From positions 1 to 31,873 of the forward strand of contig JAEUQE010000086.1 in NCBI GenBank assembly GCA_016789785.1: 31,873 nucleotides of DNA. The letters are read 5' to 3'. A program made the translations under genes and the position numbers. Of this stretch, positions 7,812-15,483 are shown piece by piece (the first letter of the stretch is position 1; each line of letters begins with the position of its first letter). Under the pieces are notes generated by a model, which was given only the letters and a program-made list of their open reading frames with translations, was not told the DNA's origin and ran no database searches. Origin of the DNA: Bryobacterales bacterium. Lineage in GTDB: Bacteria > Acidobacteriota > Terriglobia > Bryobacterales > Bryobacteraceae.

Positions 7812-7885
7812 CCGGATTGGTATACTGCACAGACCCCTAAATTTTAATGAATCGTTTCCAACTAAAATCGAACAAGGAGGATGGT

Positions 7886-8137
7886 ATGGCGGAATACAAC
7901 TACACCGTGCTTTTTGAGCCTGCCGAGGAAGGTGGCTACGTCGCTTTCTGTCCGGCCCTGCCTGGTCTTGTGACGGAAGGAGATACGTACGAGGAAGCTC
8001 ACGAGCGAGTGGTTGAGGCAATTGAGGGCTACCTTGAGAGCCTTCGCAGAGATGGTGAACCAATCCCGCCAGACAAGCCCATTCTCTTGGAGCCAGTGAA
8101 GGAGCGCATCCGAATTGAGCTTCCAGAACTTGTATGA
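7886..8137 (+). CDS. hicB: HicB-like antitoxin (pair 2, partner toxin broken)
   Basis: An 83-residue HicB protein: YNYTVLFEPAEEGGYVAFCP, then ALPGLVTEGDTYEEAHERVV, EAIEGYLESLRRDGEPIP. These are the beta-hairpin, LPG turn and long helix of the HicB fold. The ATG at 7886 is chosen over an earlier in-frame ATG at 7847 because a strong AAGGAGG ends 5 bases before it. The stop overlaps the start of the hicA remnant (ATGA). Base composition from about 7840 to 8362 is more AT-rich than the surroundings, which suggests recent acquisition. The toxin frame downstream is disrupted, so this antitoxin is now probably an orphan. Confidence 0.88.
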   Translation: MAEYNYTVLFEPAEEGGYVAFCPALPGLVTEGDTYEEAHERVVEAIEGYLESLRRDGEPIPPDKPILLEPVKERIRIELPELV

Positions 8138-8362
8138 GTCGCCTGCCATCTCTCAAACCTGCGCAGGTTATCCGCGCTCTAGAGAGAGCAGGTTTTGTTG
8201 TTCATCACACCAAAGGCTCCCACTATTTCCTCAAGCATCCAGACAAGCAAGGGTCTGCGGGTGACAGTTGCCTACCATAGCAAAGACCTCAAGCGGCGAA
8301 CCCTTCACTCGATAATCGACCAGTCCGGATTATCAATCGAAGAGTTTTTGGAGTTACTGTAG
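8134..8362 (+). pseudogene. hicA: hicA toxin gene broken by a one-base insertion
   Basis: The frame starts MSRLPSLKPAQVIRALERAG and continues FVVHHTKGSHYFLKHPDKQG with the conserved GSH histidine. It then goes out of frame and stops at a TAG. If one base near 8254 (the T after GGG) is ignored, the reading continues LRVTVAYHSKDLKRRTLHSI, then IDQSGLSIEEFLELL and a stop at 8362, a full HicA C-terminus. The protein is therefore about 40 native residues plus a short false tail. The extra T is not in a homopolymer, which argues against a simple base-calling error. The catalytic histidine is present, but the last half of the fold is missing, so the toxin should be inactive. Confidence 0.85.
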
Positions 8363-8563
8363 ACTTCCAAATGTGTGGACGTTTAACGCTCCAGACTTCC
8401 AGAAGTCTTCACGTTTTGGGGTTCTGCAGTCTCTCAATCCAGTCGCTCACCAGTGCTATCCAGGTTGCGATAACCAGGCGCCATTGGCCTCTGAGGCTGC
8501 GCAGGACTCCTCAGTCCCGCCTTCCGGGAACTTGGTTTCACGCCGCAGTGTCCAATTCCCTAT

Positions 8564-9832
8564 ATGTGCCTCTTGGTGACGCTGCTCCTCTACCTTCCCG
8601 TACTCCTCGCGTCCGGCCCCGCCGAATCCACTATCACTGACTTCATACTCCCCAACGGCATGCGCTGGATCGTCTGCCGGACCGAGCACCATGGCGACGC
8701 CGCTCTCCTGCTTTACATCGACGCCGGCGGCGCTCAGGAGACTTCCGGCCGCACCGGACTCGTTTCCACTCTCGCCGCCATGTGGCGCCTCGATACGCCG
8801 GCTCTCGAAAAGGAAGGCGCCCGACGCCCGCAAGTTGTCAGCAACCTCGACCGCATCATTTTCCGCTCCACCTGGTCTCCTCAAAACGTCGAGCCATGGT
8901 TTCGCGCCCACGCCGCGCTCCTGCATTCGTCTTCCCTGGCTCGATTCTCAGAAGGCCAAGCCGCCGCCATCGCGACTCGCGACAAAATGCGCCAGGGGGG
9001 CGGCTCTCTCCTGGATGACTTCGTCGCCGCCGCGTATATTGTGCACCCCTATCGCCATCCCGCTTACGGCTTCGCCAGCGAAATCGATCAGCTCACGCCC
9101 CCGGATGCCGCCGAATTCGTTACTCGCTACTTCGTCCCCTCGAATGCCATCGCCGTCGCGGCAGGTGATGTCCAGCCGGCAGTCATCCGCGCACTCGCCG
9201 AGAAATATTTCGCCCCGCTCCCCAAAGTGCCGGTCCCTGAGCGTCTCCGCGCCATCGAACCTCCACAGCGTCTCGAACGGCGACTCATCGCCTACGGCTC
9301 ATCCCGGCCCGCCCTCGTCATCGGCTTCCACAACTCCTCGATCAGTGCGCCCGACGCCCCCATCTATGGCATCCTTCGCACCCTGATGAGTCGCCGCCTC
9401 AAAGCCCGCTTGCTTGAGAAGGAAAAACTCGTCTCCCGCATCGACACCATGCCTTACCCGGCCATGAAGTACCCGTTCCTCACCATGGTGCTCTGCTTCG
9501 TTCCTCCGGTCAACGACACCGCCGCTGTCGAAGGCATCATCCACGAAGAGCTCTCACGCCTCGCGGCCGAACCAGTCCCGCCAGAGGAATTTGCGCCACT
9601 CATCCGCTCGGGCGCAGACGAACTGGCAAAGTATGCGCCCTTCGAACTCGCCACCGAACTCGCCGACTGGCATGCCATGAGCGGCACGTGGCGCAGCATG
9701 TTTCGTTACCCCGAGATCAAATCCAAAGTGACCCCTGCCGATGTCCAGGCACTCGCCAAACGTCTCTTCGTCCCGAACGAACGCACCACAGCAATCACGT
9801 TTGGAGCGCCGCCCGCGTCTTGGTCAAAGTAG
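8564..9832 (+). CDS. M16-family (insulinase-like) protein lacking the zinc motif
   Basis: A 422-residue protein with an N-terminal hydrophobic signal (CLLVTLLLYLPVLLASGP), so probably exported. ITDFILPNGMRWIVCRTEHH, IDAGGAQETSGRTGL and later HPYRHPAYGFASEIDQLTP, YFVPSNAIAVAAGDV follow the two-domain M16B layout, the last being the conserved stretch before the domain junction. Where an active M16 enzyme has HxxEH, this protein has GLVSTLAAMWR, so it cannot bind catalytic zinc in the usual way. In M16B pairs one subunit is often of this inactive type, but no active partner gene is next to it. The start lacks a clear Shine-Dalgarno. It is most likely a non-catalytic partner or a substrate-binding protein. 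Confidence 0.78.
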   Translation: MCLLVTLLLYLPVLLASGPAESTITDFILPNGMRWIVCRTEHHGDAALLLYIDAGGAQETSGRTGLVSTLAAMWRLDTPALEKEGARRPQVVSNLDRIIFRSTWSPQNVEPWFRAHAALLHSSSLARFSEGQAAAIATRDKMRQGGGSLLDDFVAAAYIVHPYRHPAYGFASEIDQLTPPDAAEFVTRYFVPSNAIAVAAGDVQPAVIRALAEKYFAPLPKVPVPERLRAIEPPQRLERRLIAYGSSRPALVIGFHNSSISAPDAPIYGILRTLMSRRLKARLLEKEKLVSRIDTMPYPAMKYPFLTMVLCFVPPVNDTAAVEGIIHEELSRLAAEPVPPEEFAPLIRSGADELAKYAPFELATELADWHAMSGTWRSMFRYPEIKSKVTPADVQALAKRLFVPNERTTAITFGAPPASWSK

Positions 9833-10187
9833 GAGCGCGGGCTGCTCAAATCGGGGCGGCAAACGCCGCGGCTTGAACAACCCGGTCTCCACTCCGCTTA
9901 GGCCATCGCGTCACGATGACGCCAAGCTCGCATCTGCGGTGTGCCCTCCGACGTCCGCCGCTGAGGTGGCGCGTAGAGCGAGTTGATCCCTGCTGACGTA
10001 GCGTCTACCGATTCCGTCCGGATCGCCGGCCATTCGGAAACAACCAATCACAAGGCGCCGCAATCGGCTAAGTTCCGGATGGCGCGTGATCTGGGAGGGA
10101 TAGCTCAACGCTGCCCTACACAGGAGGAATTTGTGAGCCGATCGTTGTGGGCCGATGGGTCTGACCGGCTTGCGGGCCCTTGAGTCG
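9833..10187. other. Intergenic stretch between converging genes
   Basis: No supported gene. A short inverted repeat, GCGTCA-CGA-TGACGC, lies at 9908-9922, but no T-run follows it. At about 10121-10132 a strong AGGAGG precedes a GTG, but the frame after it is only 16 codons and runs to 10183, so it is probably chance. Confidence 0.4.
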
Positions 10188-10835
10188 TTATTGCGTCTCC
10201 GCAACTGTGAAGGTGATCTTCGCAATGGATGGTGGTCCAATCCGCTCGACCAAAGGGGTAACGATGAAATTCTGGCGGCCTTTCTCCGCCACAAGTTCCC
10301 GGATCGCCGCTACGGCGCGCGGAAGCTCGTCCTCGTCGAACAGGGTTTCCACCCTGAGGTTGACCTTGCGTTGCTTGAATCGTTCCAAAATTTCCTCAAT
10401 GGTAACGACGCTGTTTCCTTTGTATTCGATCGATTCAATCAACGGTCGTTCCACGAGTACAAACCGCGCTATGACTCCTTCGGGCGTTGGCTCGGCTTCC
10501 CAAACAACATGAGAGAAGCGCCGGGTGTTCCGCAGAGCTTGGCAGTCGTTCTGCAAAGCTGCTACGTCATAGGCACCGCCAACCCGCGTGACGATGATCG
10601 CTCGCAAAGCAAACTGCTGTATCCTACTCGCCCCCCTGAATTCCACCGCCTTGATCGTGGGGCCAGATCGCTTTTGAGGTGAGGTTTGGCGAGGCTCGGG
10701 GATCGCTTCGAAAGGACTGCGTTGTGCAGAGGATTGGGCGGACGCCTGGGGTTGTGCTGTCTGAGCCGGGACGTCTTGTGCTCGAAGTACGCAGAGACCG
10801 ATGATCTGCGCCAAAACCCATGTAGAGGATCTCAT
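10188..10835 (-). CDS. Exported POTRA-domain protein (BamA/TamA-like, no barrel)
   Basis: A 215-residue protein with a signal peptide (STWVLAQIIGLCVLRAQDV) and a low-complexity Q/A/S/P linker. Residues about 60-130 form one POTRA-like unit (IKAVEFRGASRIQQFALRAI) and 130-212 a second, with the typical LVERPLIESIEYKGNSVVTI start. POTRA repeats of Omp85 proteins bind unfolded outer-membrane proteins. A normal BamA or TamA goes on to a beta-barrel of about 350 residues, but here the frame ends cleanly after ITFTVAETQ. The gene is alone, with an AAGGAG before the ATG. It could be a free-standing periplasmic POTRA protein or a truncated Omp85 gene; the converging neighbour at 8564 gives no hint. 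Confidence 0.8.
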   Translation of the reverse strand: MRSSTWVLAQIIGLCVLRAQDVPAQTAQPQASAQSSAQRSPFEAIPEPRQTSPQKRSGPTIKAVEFRGASRIQQFALRAIIVTRVGGAYDVAALQNDCQALRNTRRFSHVVWEAEPTPEGVIARFVLVERPLIESIEYKGNSVVTIEEILERFKQRKVNLRVETLFDEDELPRAVAAIRELVAEKGRQNFIVTPLVERIGPPSIAKITFTVAETQ

Positions 10836-10865
10836 GAGAACCGCTCCTTCGGCTCGCCATGATCT

Positions 10866-10883
10866 GATTCCCCAACGGGAATC
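10866..10883 (-). promoter_or_regulatory. Hairpin in the leader of the POTRA gene
   Basis: A perfect 7-bp stem (GATTCCC/GGGAATC) closes a 4-base loop, 31-48 bases before the ATG of the POTRA gene. It could be a regulatory stem-loop or protein-binding site. No T-run follows, so it is not a standard terminator. Confidence 0.35.
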
Positions 10884-11104
10884 GGAGACGCGCCAACTTC
10901 ATAGTAGGCCTTCCGGATCGGCCTGACAATCTGTGAAATGAACTCACAGGCGTGAAGCTTCGAACAGAAAAGCCGGGATAAAGCAGCGGCACGCAAGCCC
11001 CAACGGATACGGCCCTGAGATGGTGATCCATTCTAGGTTTGCTGGCCGTCCGTCGCAGCCGTATTGGTATTCGGAGTTGGCCGAAGTCCTGCGCATTCCG
11101 CTGC

Positions 11105-11110
11105 TAAACT
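11105..11110 (+). promoter_or_regulatory. TAAACT -10 box directly before the DUF433 gene
   Basis: TAAACT ends 6 bases before the ATG at 11117 and there is no Shine-Dalgarno, which is the same geometry as before hicB (5741) and the antitoxin at 29395. Confidence 0.45.
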
Positions 11111-11116
11111 TACGGT

Positions 11117-11347
11117 ATGTTCGACCGGATCACGTTCGATCCCGCCGTGATGGGCGGACGCGCCTGTGTTCGCGGCATGCGCATGACGGTCTCGCTGGTG
11201 GTCAATCTGGTCGCGAACGGAATGTCACCGGACGGCATTCTCCGGGAGTATCCGGAACTGGAAAGAGAAGATGTGCGGCAATGCCTGCAGTATGCTCCCG
11301 CACTCGCCGACGAGGAAATCGGGTTCTTCCGGAACCCGGCGGCGTGA
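11117..11347 (+). CDS. DUF433 antitoxin-like protein
   Basis: A 76-residue DUF433 protein: ITFDPAVMGGRACVRGMRMT, VSLVVNLVANGMSPDGILRE, YPELEREDVRQCLQYA. The GG.ACVRGMR.TV turn and the YP.L...D(V/I)..CL.YA helix are the family hallmarks. It is a small helix-turn-helix-like protein usually found before a DUF5615 PIN-like toxin, and is considered the antitoxin of that pair. Its TGA stop overlaps the likely GTG start of the next frame (GTGA). The partner here is decayed, so the antitoxin seems to persist alone. Confidence 0.87.
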   Translation: MFDRITFDPAVMGGRACVRGMRMTVSLVVNLVANGMSPDGILREYPELEREDVRQCLQYAPALADEEIGFFRNPAA

Positions 11348-11533
11348 GATTTCCTGGCCGACATGGGCGTATCGCTGACCACGGTGGAAGCGCTACGCGG
11401 GGCCAGTCATGACGCTGTCCATCTCCGGGATGAGGGACTGATCCGCCTTTCCGATCCAGACATCCTGGCAGCGGCTCTCGTGGAAAGGCGAGTCGTCCTC
11501 ACACTCAGCGGGGACGGTGGAAAGGCGTTTTAG
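11344..11533 (+). pseudogene. DUF5615 (PIN-like) toxin remnant, frameshifted and truncated
   Basis: The expected start at GTG 11344, coupled to the DUF433 stop, reads MRF and then leaves frame. Ignoring one C at 11353-11354 gives MRF followed by LADMGVSLTTVEALRGASHD, AVHLRDEGLIRLSDPDILAA, ALVERRVVLTLSGDGGKAF and a stop at 11533. The early part with the family's acidic DM residue and the HDAVH...DPDIL..A pattern fits DUF5615. Family members normally go on for roughly 100-120 residues and have an LT.DLDFG-type motif where this sequence has TLSGDGG. So the gene has both a frameshift near the start and a lost or altered C-terminus. Confidence 0.75.
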
Positions 11534-11566
11534 AAGCCGAAATACGGCCGCGAAAAGCTGAAGCAC

Positions 11567-14242
11567 TTAGCGGAAGTTCTCCACCAGCATCAGGTCACCC
11601 TGGAGAGCATACGTTGCATAGACAACGTTCTTGCGATCCGGAGATATGGCCAATCCTGACGCAATTCCGCGATTGCGGTGCGGCAGAGGGCCGATCTGGC
11701 GAACTCTTTGCGTCTTCGCCTCATAGAAGCATAGGACAGGATTCTCATCCAGAGACTCCGCCGCAAGGAAATAGAGCCCATCCGCAACGACGGCCAGCAT
11801 CGGCCGGAGCGCCACCGGACTGATCTTCCGCATCGCGCCGCCCGCAACGCTCATTTCAAACAGCCTGTCTTTTCCGTTCTCCTTGCTCACCGCATACAAA
11901 CTGCGTCCATCCGCGGCCTCGACGCCGAAATGTACGCCTTGCGCAGTGATCTGAGTCGCTGCCCCCCCTTCTACCGGCATGCGCCACAATTCCGGGGCGC
12001 CCGTCCGGAACGAAGTGAAATACAGCCACCGCCCGTCCCGCGAGTAACTCGGCCGCGTTTCCACCGCCTCGTTGACCACCATCACCTGGGGCTTGGAATC
12101 TCCGCTCACCGCCACCCGATAGATGTCGCCACGATACGCATACACAACGAACTTGCCGTCAGGGGACCAGCGGGGCATGGAATCTCTTCCATCGCACGGC
12201 GCCAGGCTTCTCGGATGCTTTCCATTCGCATCCGCCACCCACACTTCACCTTTGGCTCCCCGCTCGGAGTAAAACAGGATCTGTTTGCCATCGGGCGAGT
12301 ACTCCGCTTGAGCATCAGGCTGGCTCGAGGAGAGGAAGGGCTCGCCCCGGATCTGCCCCACCTCCAGTGGAGCTTTCCACATCTCCACATCGAATCGCCG
12401 GCGCATGTAAGCCATTCGTCCGCCTTTCGGGCTGATCACAGGGTACATGCCCTCTTCGCCGAATGGCAGTCTCACCGGCTCGTTGGGCTGCAGGACAGAT
12501 GAGCGAAACAGCAGTGCCGCACCTGGCAGAGTCCTTGTGAAGACCACTTCACGGCTGTCCGGCATCCACGAGTGTCCCCACCCATCCATCCACGAAATCT
12601 CTCGAACGGCTGCGATCGCCCCCGTCCCGTCCAACTCCGCGACATAGAGTTTCTGCTTTCCCCGCTCCACACTGCGATACAGCAATTGCTTGCCGTCGGG
12701 AGCCATCTCCGGGCACAAATGGCCGCTCGCTCCTTCCCCCGGCGTCGTTAACCGCCGCACCGCGCCTGTATCGAGATCGATATCGTGAATCGCCGGAGCC
12801 TGCCCGGGTCCGGGCGGCCGGGGAAACAAGAGACGCCGTGAGTCGCCCGACCACGTGAGACGCACATCGCAATTCTGATACGCACCATGATCGAGTTCCG
12901 TCACAAATCGCTCCGTTCCACCGAAAGGTGAAACCACAAACGCTTTCCCCTCTCTCGCGAACGCGATCAGGCGGCCGTCCGGTGACCACCTCGGCGACCG
13001 CTCCGGATCCGGATGCTGGGTCAGGCGCAGCGGAGCGTCCGTGTCCACCGGGCGCACGTAAAGATCGATCGTTTCCTGTTCTCCGCTCCACAAGAATGCG
13101 ATGTTGTGCCCGTCCGGAGAGAATGTGGGAAAGTATTCCGTGCCGGCATAAGACGTCAACACGCGCGGACTCACCTCTCCCGTTCGTGACTGCGCGGCTT
13201 TCGTGTACCAGAACCCCAAGGCAACTACGCCACAGATCGCCGCAGCCGTCGCCGCCACCCACTGCCGCACGCGCCCTGTTCGTCTGCGCGTGGCATCCTT
13301 CAATGCATCCGCAAGCTCCGCGGCACTCCGAAATCGCTGTTGCGGATCAGCCTCCAAACAGCGGCCAACCACGCTCTGCAACCGCGCCGGAACCGCATCG
13401 GGCAGCATCTCCCGCAGCATCAACCCGAAGCTGTACACGTCGGAGCGAGTGTCAACGGGTTTGCCTTGAGCCTGCTCCGGACTCATGTAGGCGGGGGTGC
13501 CGAGAATCTGACCGGCGGCGGTCAACCCGGTTCGAGTCTCTGCCGCGACGGCCTCCGTTGAGGACTCCCTCACTCCCGTCCGGCAAGCGATTCCGAAGTC
13601 GAGCAACTTGACGCCATGCGGGCTCAGCATTACGTTGGCCGGCTTCAGATCGCGGTGAACCAGCCCATTTGCGTGGGCATGCTGCAAGCCGCCGCAGATC
13701 TCGAGCGCAATCGACGCGGCCTGCTCCAACGGTAAGGGCCCGCGTTTCAGCCGCGCATCGAGTGCCTCGCCCGGAACGTACTCCATCACCAGGAACACCA
13801 AATCCCCGTCGCTGCCCAAGTCGTGGAGGGGGCAGATGGCGGGATGAGAGAGCGAGGAGACAACTCGCGCCTCCTGTTCGAGTCTCTTGCGATACGTCTG
13901 GTCCGAAGCGAGCCGCGGAGACAGGACCTTTACCGCGACGATACGCCGCAGCCGCTCGTCTCGAGCCCGGTAGACCTCGCCCATGCCCCCGCGTCCAATG
14001 CGCTCGAGAATTGTAAACCGCCCCGCTAGAACGTCGTTCGGCGACAGCGAACTGCTGACGTCGACCATAGGGGGATTCGCAAGAAACTCCGTGTTTGTGG
14101 AATCGTGTGCCCACAGCCTTCGAAGCTCCGCCTGGACCACAGCGTCGCCGGCGCACTCATCCAAAATCCGCCGCTGTGCTTCCGCGTCATCGCAGCCCTG
14201 CGCAAACAGATCCTCCAGGCGGGCCCACTGTGCAGGACTCAT
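11567..14242 (-). CDS. Membrane Ser/Thr protein kinase with WD40-like (PD40) repeat sensor
   Basis: An 891-residue protein. After an N-terminal region of about 75 residues comes a Hanks-type kinase domain: P-loop IGRGGMGEV (82-90), lysine K105 in VAVKVL, HRDLKPANVM (196-205, catalytic D198), DFG (215-217) and GTPAYMSPEQ (249-257). A single membrane segment (about 328-346) leads to an extracytoplasmic region of some 540 residues with many PD40 beta-propeller repeats (FSPDG, WSPDG, YSPDG, YSRDG motifs) like those of TolB. This layout is common in Acidobacteriota. The ATG at 14242 is chosen because it overlaps the sigma-factor stop in an ATGA; the longer frame upstream is a shadow of the sigma gene. 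Kinase and sigma factor are thus coupled, suggesting the kinase is part of control of that sigma factor (inference). Confidence 0.93.
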   Translation of the reverse strand: MSPAQWARLEDLFAQGCDDAEAQRRILDECAGDAVVQAELRRLWAHDSTNTEFLANPPMVDVSSSLSPNDVLAGRFTILERIGRGGMGEVYRARDERLRRIVAVKVLSPRLASDQTYRKRLEQEARVVSSLSHPAICPLHDLGSDGDLVFLVMEYVPGEALDARLKRGPLPLEQAASIALEICGGLQHAHANGLVHRDLKPANVMLSPHGVKLLDFGIACRTGVRESSTEAVAAETRTGLTAAGQILGTPAYMSPEQAQGKPVDTRSDVYSFGLMLREMLPDAVPARLQSVVGRCLEADPQQRFRSAAELADALKDATRRRTGRVRQWVAATAAAICGVVALGFWYTKAAQSRTGEVSPRVLTSYAGTEYFPTFSPDGHNIAFLWSGEQETIDLYVRPVDTDAPLRLTQHPDPERSPRWSPDGRLIAFAREGKAFVVSPFGGTERFVTELDHGAYQNCDVRLTWSGDSRRLLFPRPPGPGQAPAIHDIDLDTGAVRRLTTPGEGASGHLCPEMAPDGKQLLYRSVERGKQKLYVAELDGTGAIAAVREISWMDGWGHSWMPDSREVVFTRTLPGAALLFRSSVLQPNEPVRLPFGEEGMYPVISPKGGRMAYMRRRFDVEMWKAPLEVGQIRGEPFLSSSQPDAQAEYSPDGKQILFYSERGAKGEVWVADANGKHPRSLAPCDGRDSMPRWSPDGKFVVYAYRGDIYRVAVSGDSKPQVMVVNEAVETRPSYSRDGRWLYFTSFRTGAPELWRMPVEGGAATQITAQGVHFGVEAADGRSLYAVSKENGKDRLFEMSVAGGAMRKISPVALRPMLAVVADGLYFLAAESLDENPVLCFYEAKTQRVRQIGPLPHRNRGIASGLAISPDRKNVVYATYALQGDLMLVENFR

Positions 14243-14817
14243 GGTTCTTCCGCCGCCTCCGCCAGCCTGCTCGACAGCCACGCCCGCGCCATCCTCCAGT
14301 CGCGATTCACCGTCCTGCGGGTGACGCCCAGGACTTCGGCGGCTTGGTCCTCGGTCAATCCGGCGAAGTAGCGCAGTTCGACCACCTGACACTGGCGGGG
14401 GCTCAACTGCTGCAAGCGGCGGAGCGCTTCATCGATGGCGAGCAACTGATCATCGGGCGGCGGCGTGGCGACGATGTCAGCGGCGTCGAGAGGAGCAGCT
14501 TGTCCGCCGCCTCTCTTAGCGGACTTGCGAGCGCGGGCGTGGTCCACCAGAATGCGGCGCATGGCCTGAGAGGCGACGGCAAAGAAATGGCCCCTGTCGC
14601 GGCAAGCGGGCTCCCCGCCGCCCATGAGGCGCAAGTACGCTTCATGGACGAGGGCGGTTGCTGAGAGTGTGTGTCCGCCGCGTTCGTACTGCATGCGAGC
14701 AGCGGCGAGGCGGCGCAGATCGGTGTACAGCACTTCGAAAAGGCGAACTCGTGCGCCCGGAGTGCCCGCTTCGGCCAGACGGATCAATTCGGTCACTTCA
14801 CTGGGAGACGAATCCAT
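14239..14817 (-). CDS. ECF-type RNA polymerase sigma factor (TIGR02999-like)
   Basis: A 192-residue sigma factor with regions 2 and 4 only. Region 2 includes TDLRRLAAARMQYERGGHTL and ALVHEAYLRLMGG, with HFFAVASQAMRRILVDHARA following, which is the signature of the acidobacterial/planctomycete ECF group often named TIGR02999. Region 4 is LSPRQCQVVELRYFAGLTED, then QAAEVLGVTRRTVNRDWRMA, a helix-turn-helix that reads the -35 element. The ATG at 14817 is preferred because GGAGAG lies 7 bases before it; the frame is open for 16 more codons upstream. The stop overlaps the kinase start (ATGA). No anti-sigma gene is adjacent, and ECFs of this group are typically next to such kinases. Confidence 0.92.
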   Translation of the reverse strand: MDSSPSEVTELIRLAEAGTPGARVRLFEVLYTDLRRLAAARMQYERGGHTLSATALVHEAYLRLMGGGEPACRDRGHFFAVASQAMRRILVDHARARKSAKRGGGQAAPLDAADIVATPPPDDQLLAIDEALRRLQQLSPRQCQVVELRYFAGLTEDQAAEVLGVTRRTVNRDWRMARAWLSSRLAEAAEEP

Positions 14818-15352
14818 GGCCACTCTCCGGGGAACGTTCTGACGGGCGGGAGTATCGGAAAACACGCAGCCCGAAGGTGCGGGGTTCTTCGAGGAGACCG
14901 GCTGCGAGAGCGGCCGCGCTGAAGTTGCGCCGTACCCCGTGCAGCCAGGTCCACCACCTCCAACCCGGCATCGAATCGATCAGGCAGATCAGCCCGCCGG
15001 GGGCCAGCCATTCCGTCACAATCCTTAGATTATCGTCATTTCGGAGGGAGCTTGCTTCGCTAGAGACGACCGCAGCCACCGAACCGGGAAGGAAGTGTGC
15101 GCCGGCCAGAGTGCAGGTCAACCACTCGAGGTTGGGAGGCAGGAGTTTCGTGGTCTGGGCACGGGGGCGCCTCAGCAGGATAACCACGGAGTCCGGGAAG
15201 TGACTGGCGAGACAAGCGGCCAGGGGCGCTGGGCACATCGCGACGATCCGCCCGGATGCGCCTTCGGGTACGGGCCGCGAGCGGAGGATCAGGGACAAGT
15301 GGGTCAGCAGCCGAGGTTCGGCTTCAGTCATGGGAGGCAGAAATCCTTTCAT
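14798..15352 (-). CDS. Small methyltransferase-like protein, function unknown
   Basis: A 184-residue frame (or 177 from a second ATG at 15331). A Rossmann-like pattern is visible: GRIVAMCPAPLAACLASHF, then the beta-strand DSVVILLRR, and LAPGGLICLIDSMPGW, which resembles the post-motif of class I SAM methyltransferases. The usual glycine-rich SAM loop (GxGxG) is not seen, so this may be a degenerate or non-catalytic member. The 3' end overlaps the start of the ECF sigma gene by 20 bases, so it is probably co-transcribed with sigma and kinase. I do not recognise a closer family; the identification as methyltransferase-like is tentative. Confidence 0.55.
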   Translation of the reverse strand: MKGFLPPMTEAEPRLLTHLSLILRSRPVPEGASGRIVAMCPAPLAACLASHFPDSVVILLRRPRAQTTKLLPPNLEWLTCTLAGAHFLPGSVAAVVSSEASSLRNDDNLRIVTEWLAPGGLICLIDSMPGWRWWTWLHGVRRNFSAAALAAGLLEEPRTFGLRVFRYSRPSERSPESGHGFVSQ

Positions 15353-15483
15353 CTGAACACGCGGAACCGCTGATGCATTTGCGACAGAAAAACAGCATTT
15401 GCGTGTCGCAAAAACGGGTCCGGGTGCGCGAATGGGGTGAAGTTCAAAGACCAGCCCGAAACGGGCACGAAAGGAATTCCATC

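Larger units (their letters stand above)
6422..7829 (-). pseudogene. IS630-family transposase remnant split by an IS66-type insertion
   Basis: Reading the minus strand with the IS66 element and one target copy removed (join 7829-7804 to 6768 and below) gives VQYTNPATSSSWLNQVERLF, then GLLTDRMIRRGTFHCVDELE and RAIYQWLANWNSQPQPFVWK. This matches the C-terminal end of IS630-type DDE transposases (canonical SSWLNQVE, LTDR.IRRG, NWN). The frame has a TAG three codons before the GTG at 7829, so everything upstream, including most of the catalytic domain, is missing. After FVWK (about 6615) the resemblance stops, so the 3' boundary is uncertain; the open frame itself runs on to 6422. It is a dead fragment, older than the IS66 insertion. 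Confidence 0.78.

Noticed and set aside
10121..10183. Strong AGGAGG before a GTG
   Set aside because: The frame behind it is only 16 codons and has no sign of being coding.
14243..14392. 50-residue N-terminal extension of the kinase
   Set aside because: It overlaps the sigma factor gene; the ATGA overlap at 14239-14242 gives the natural start.
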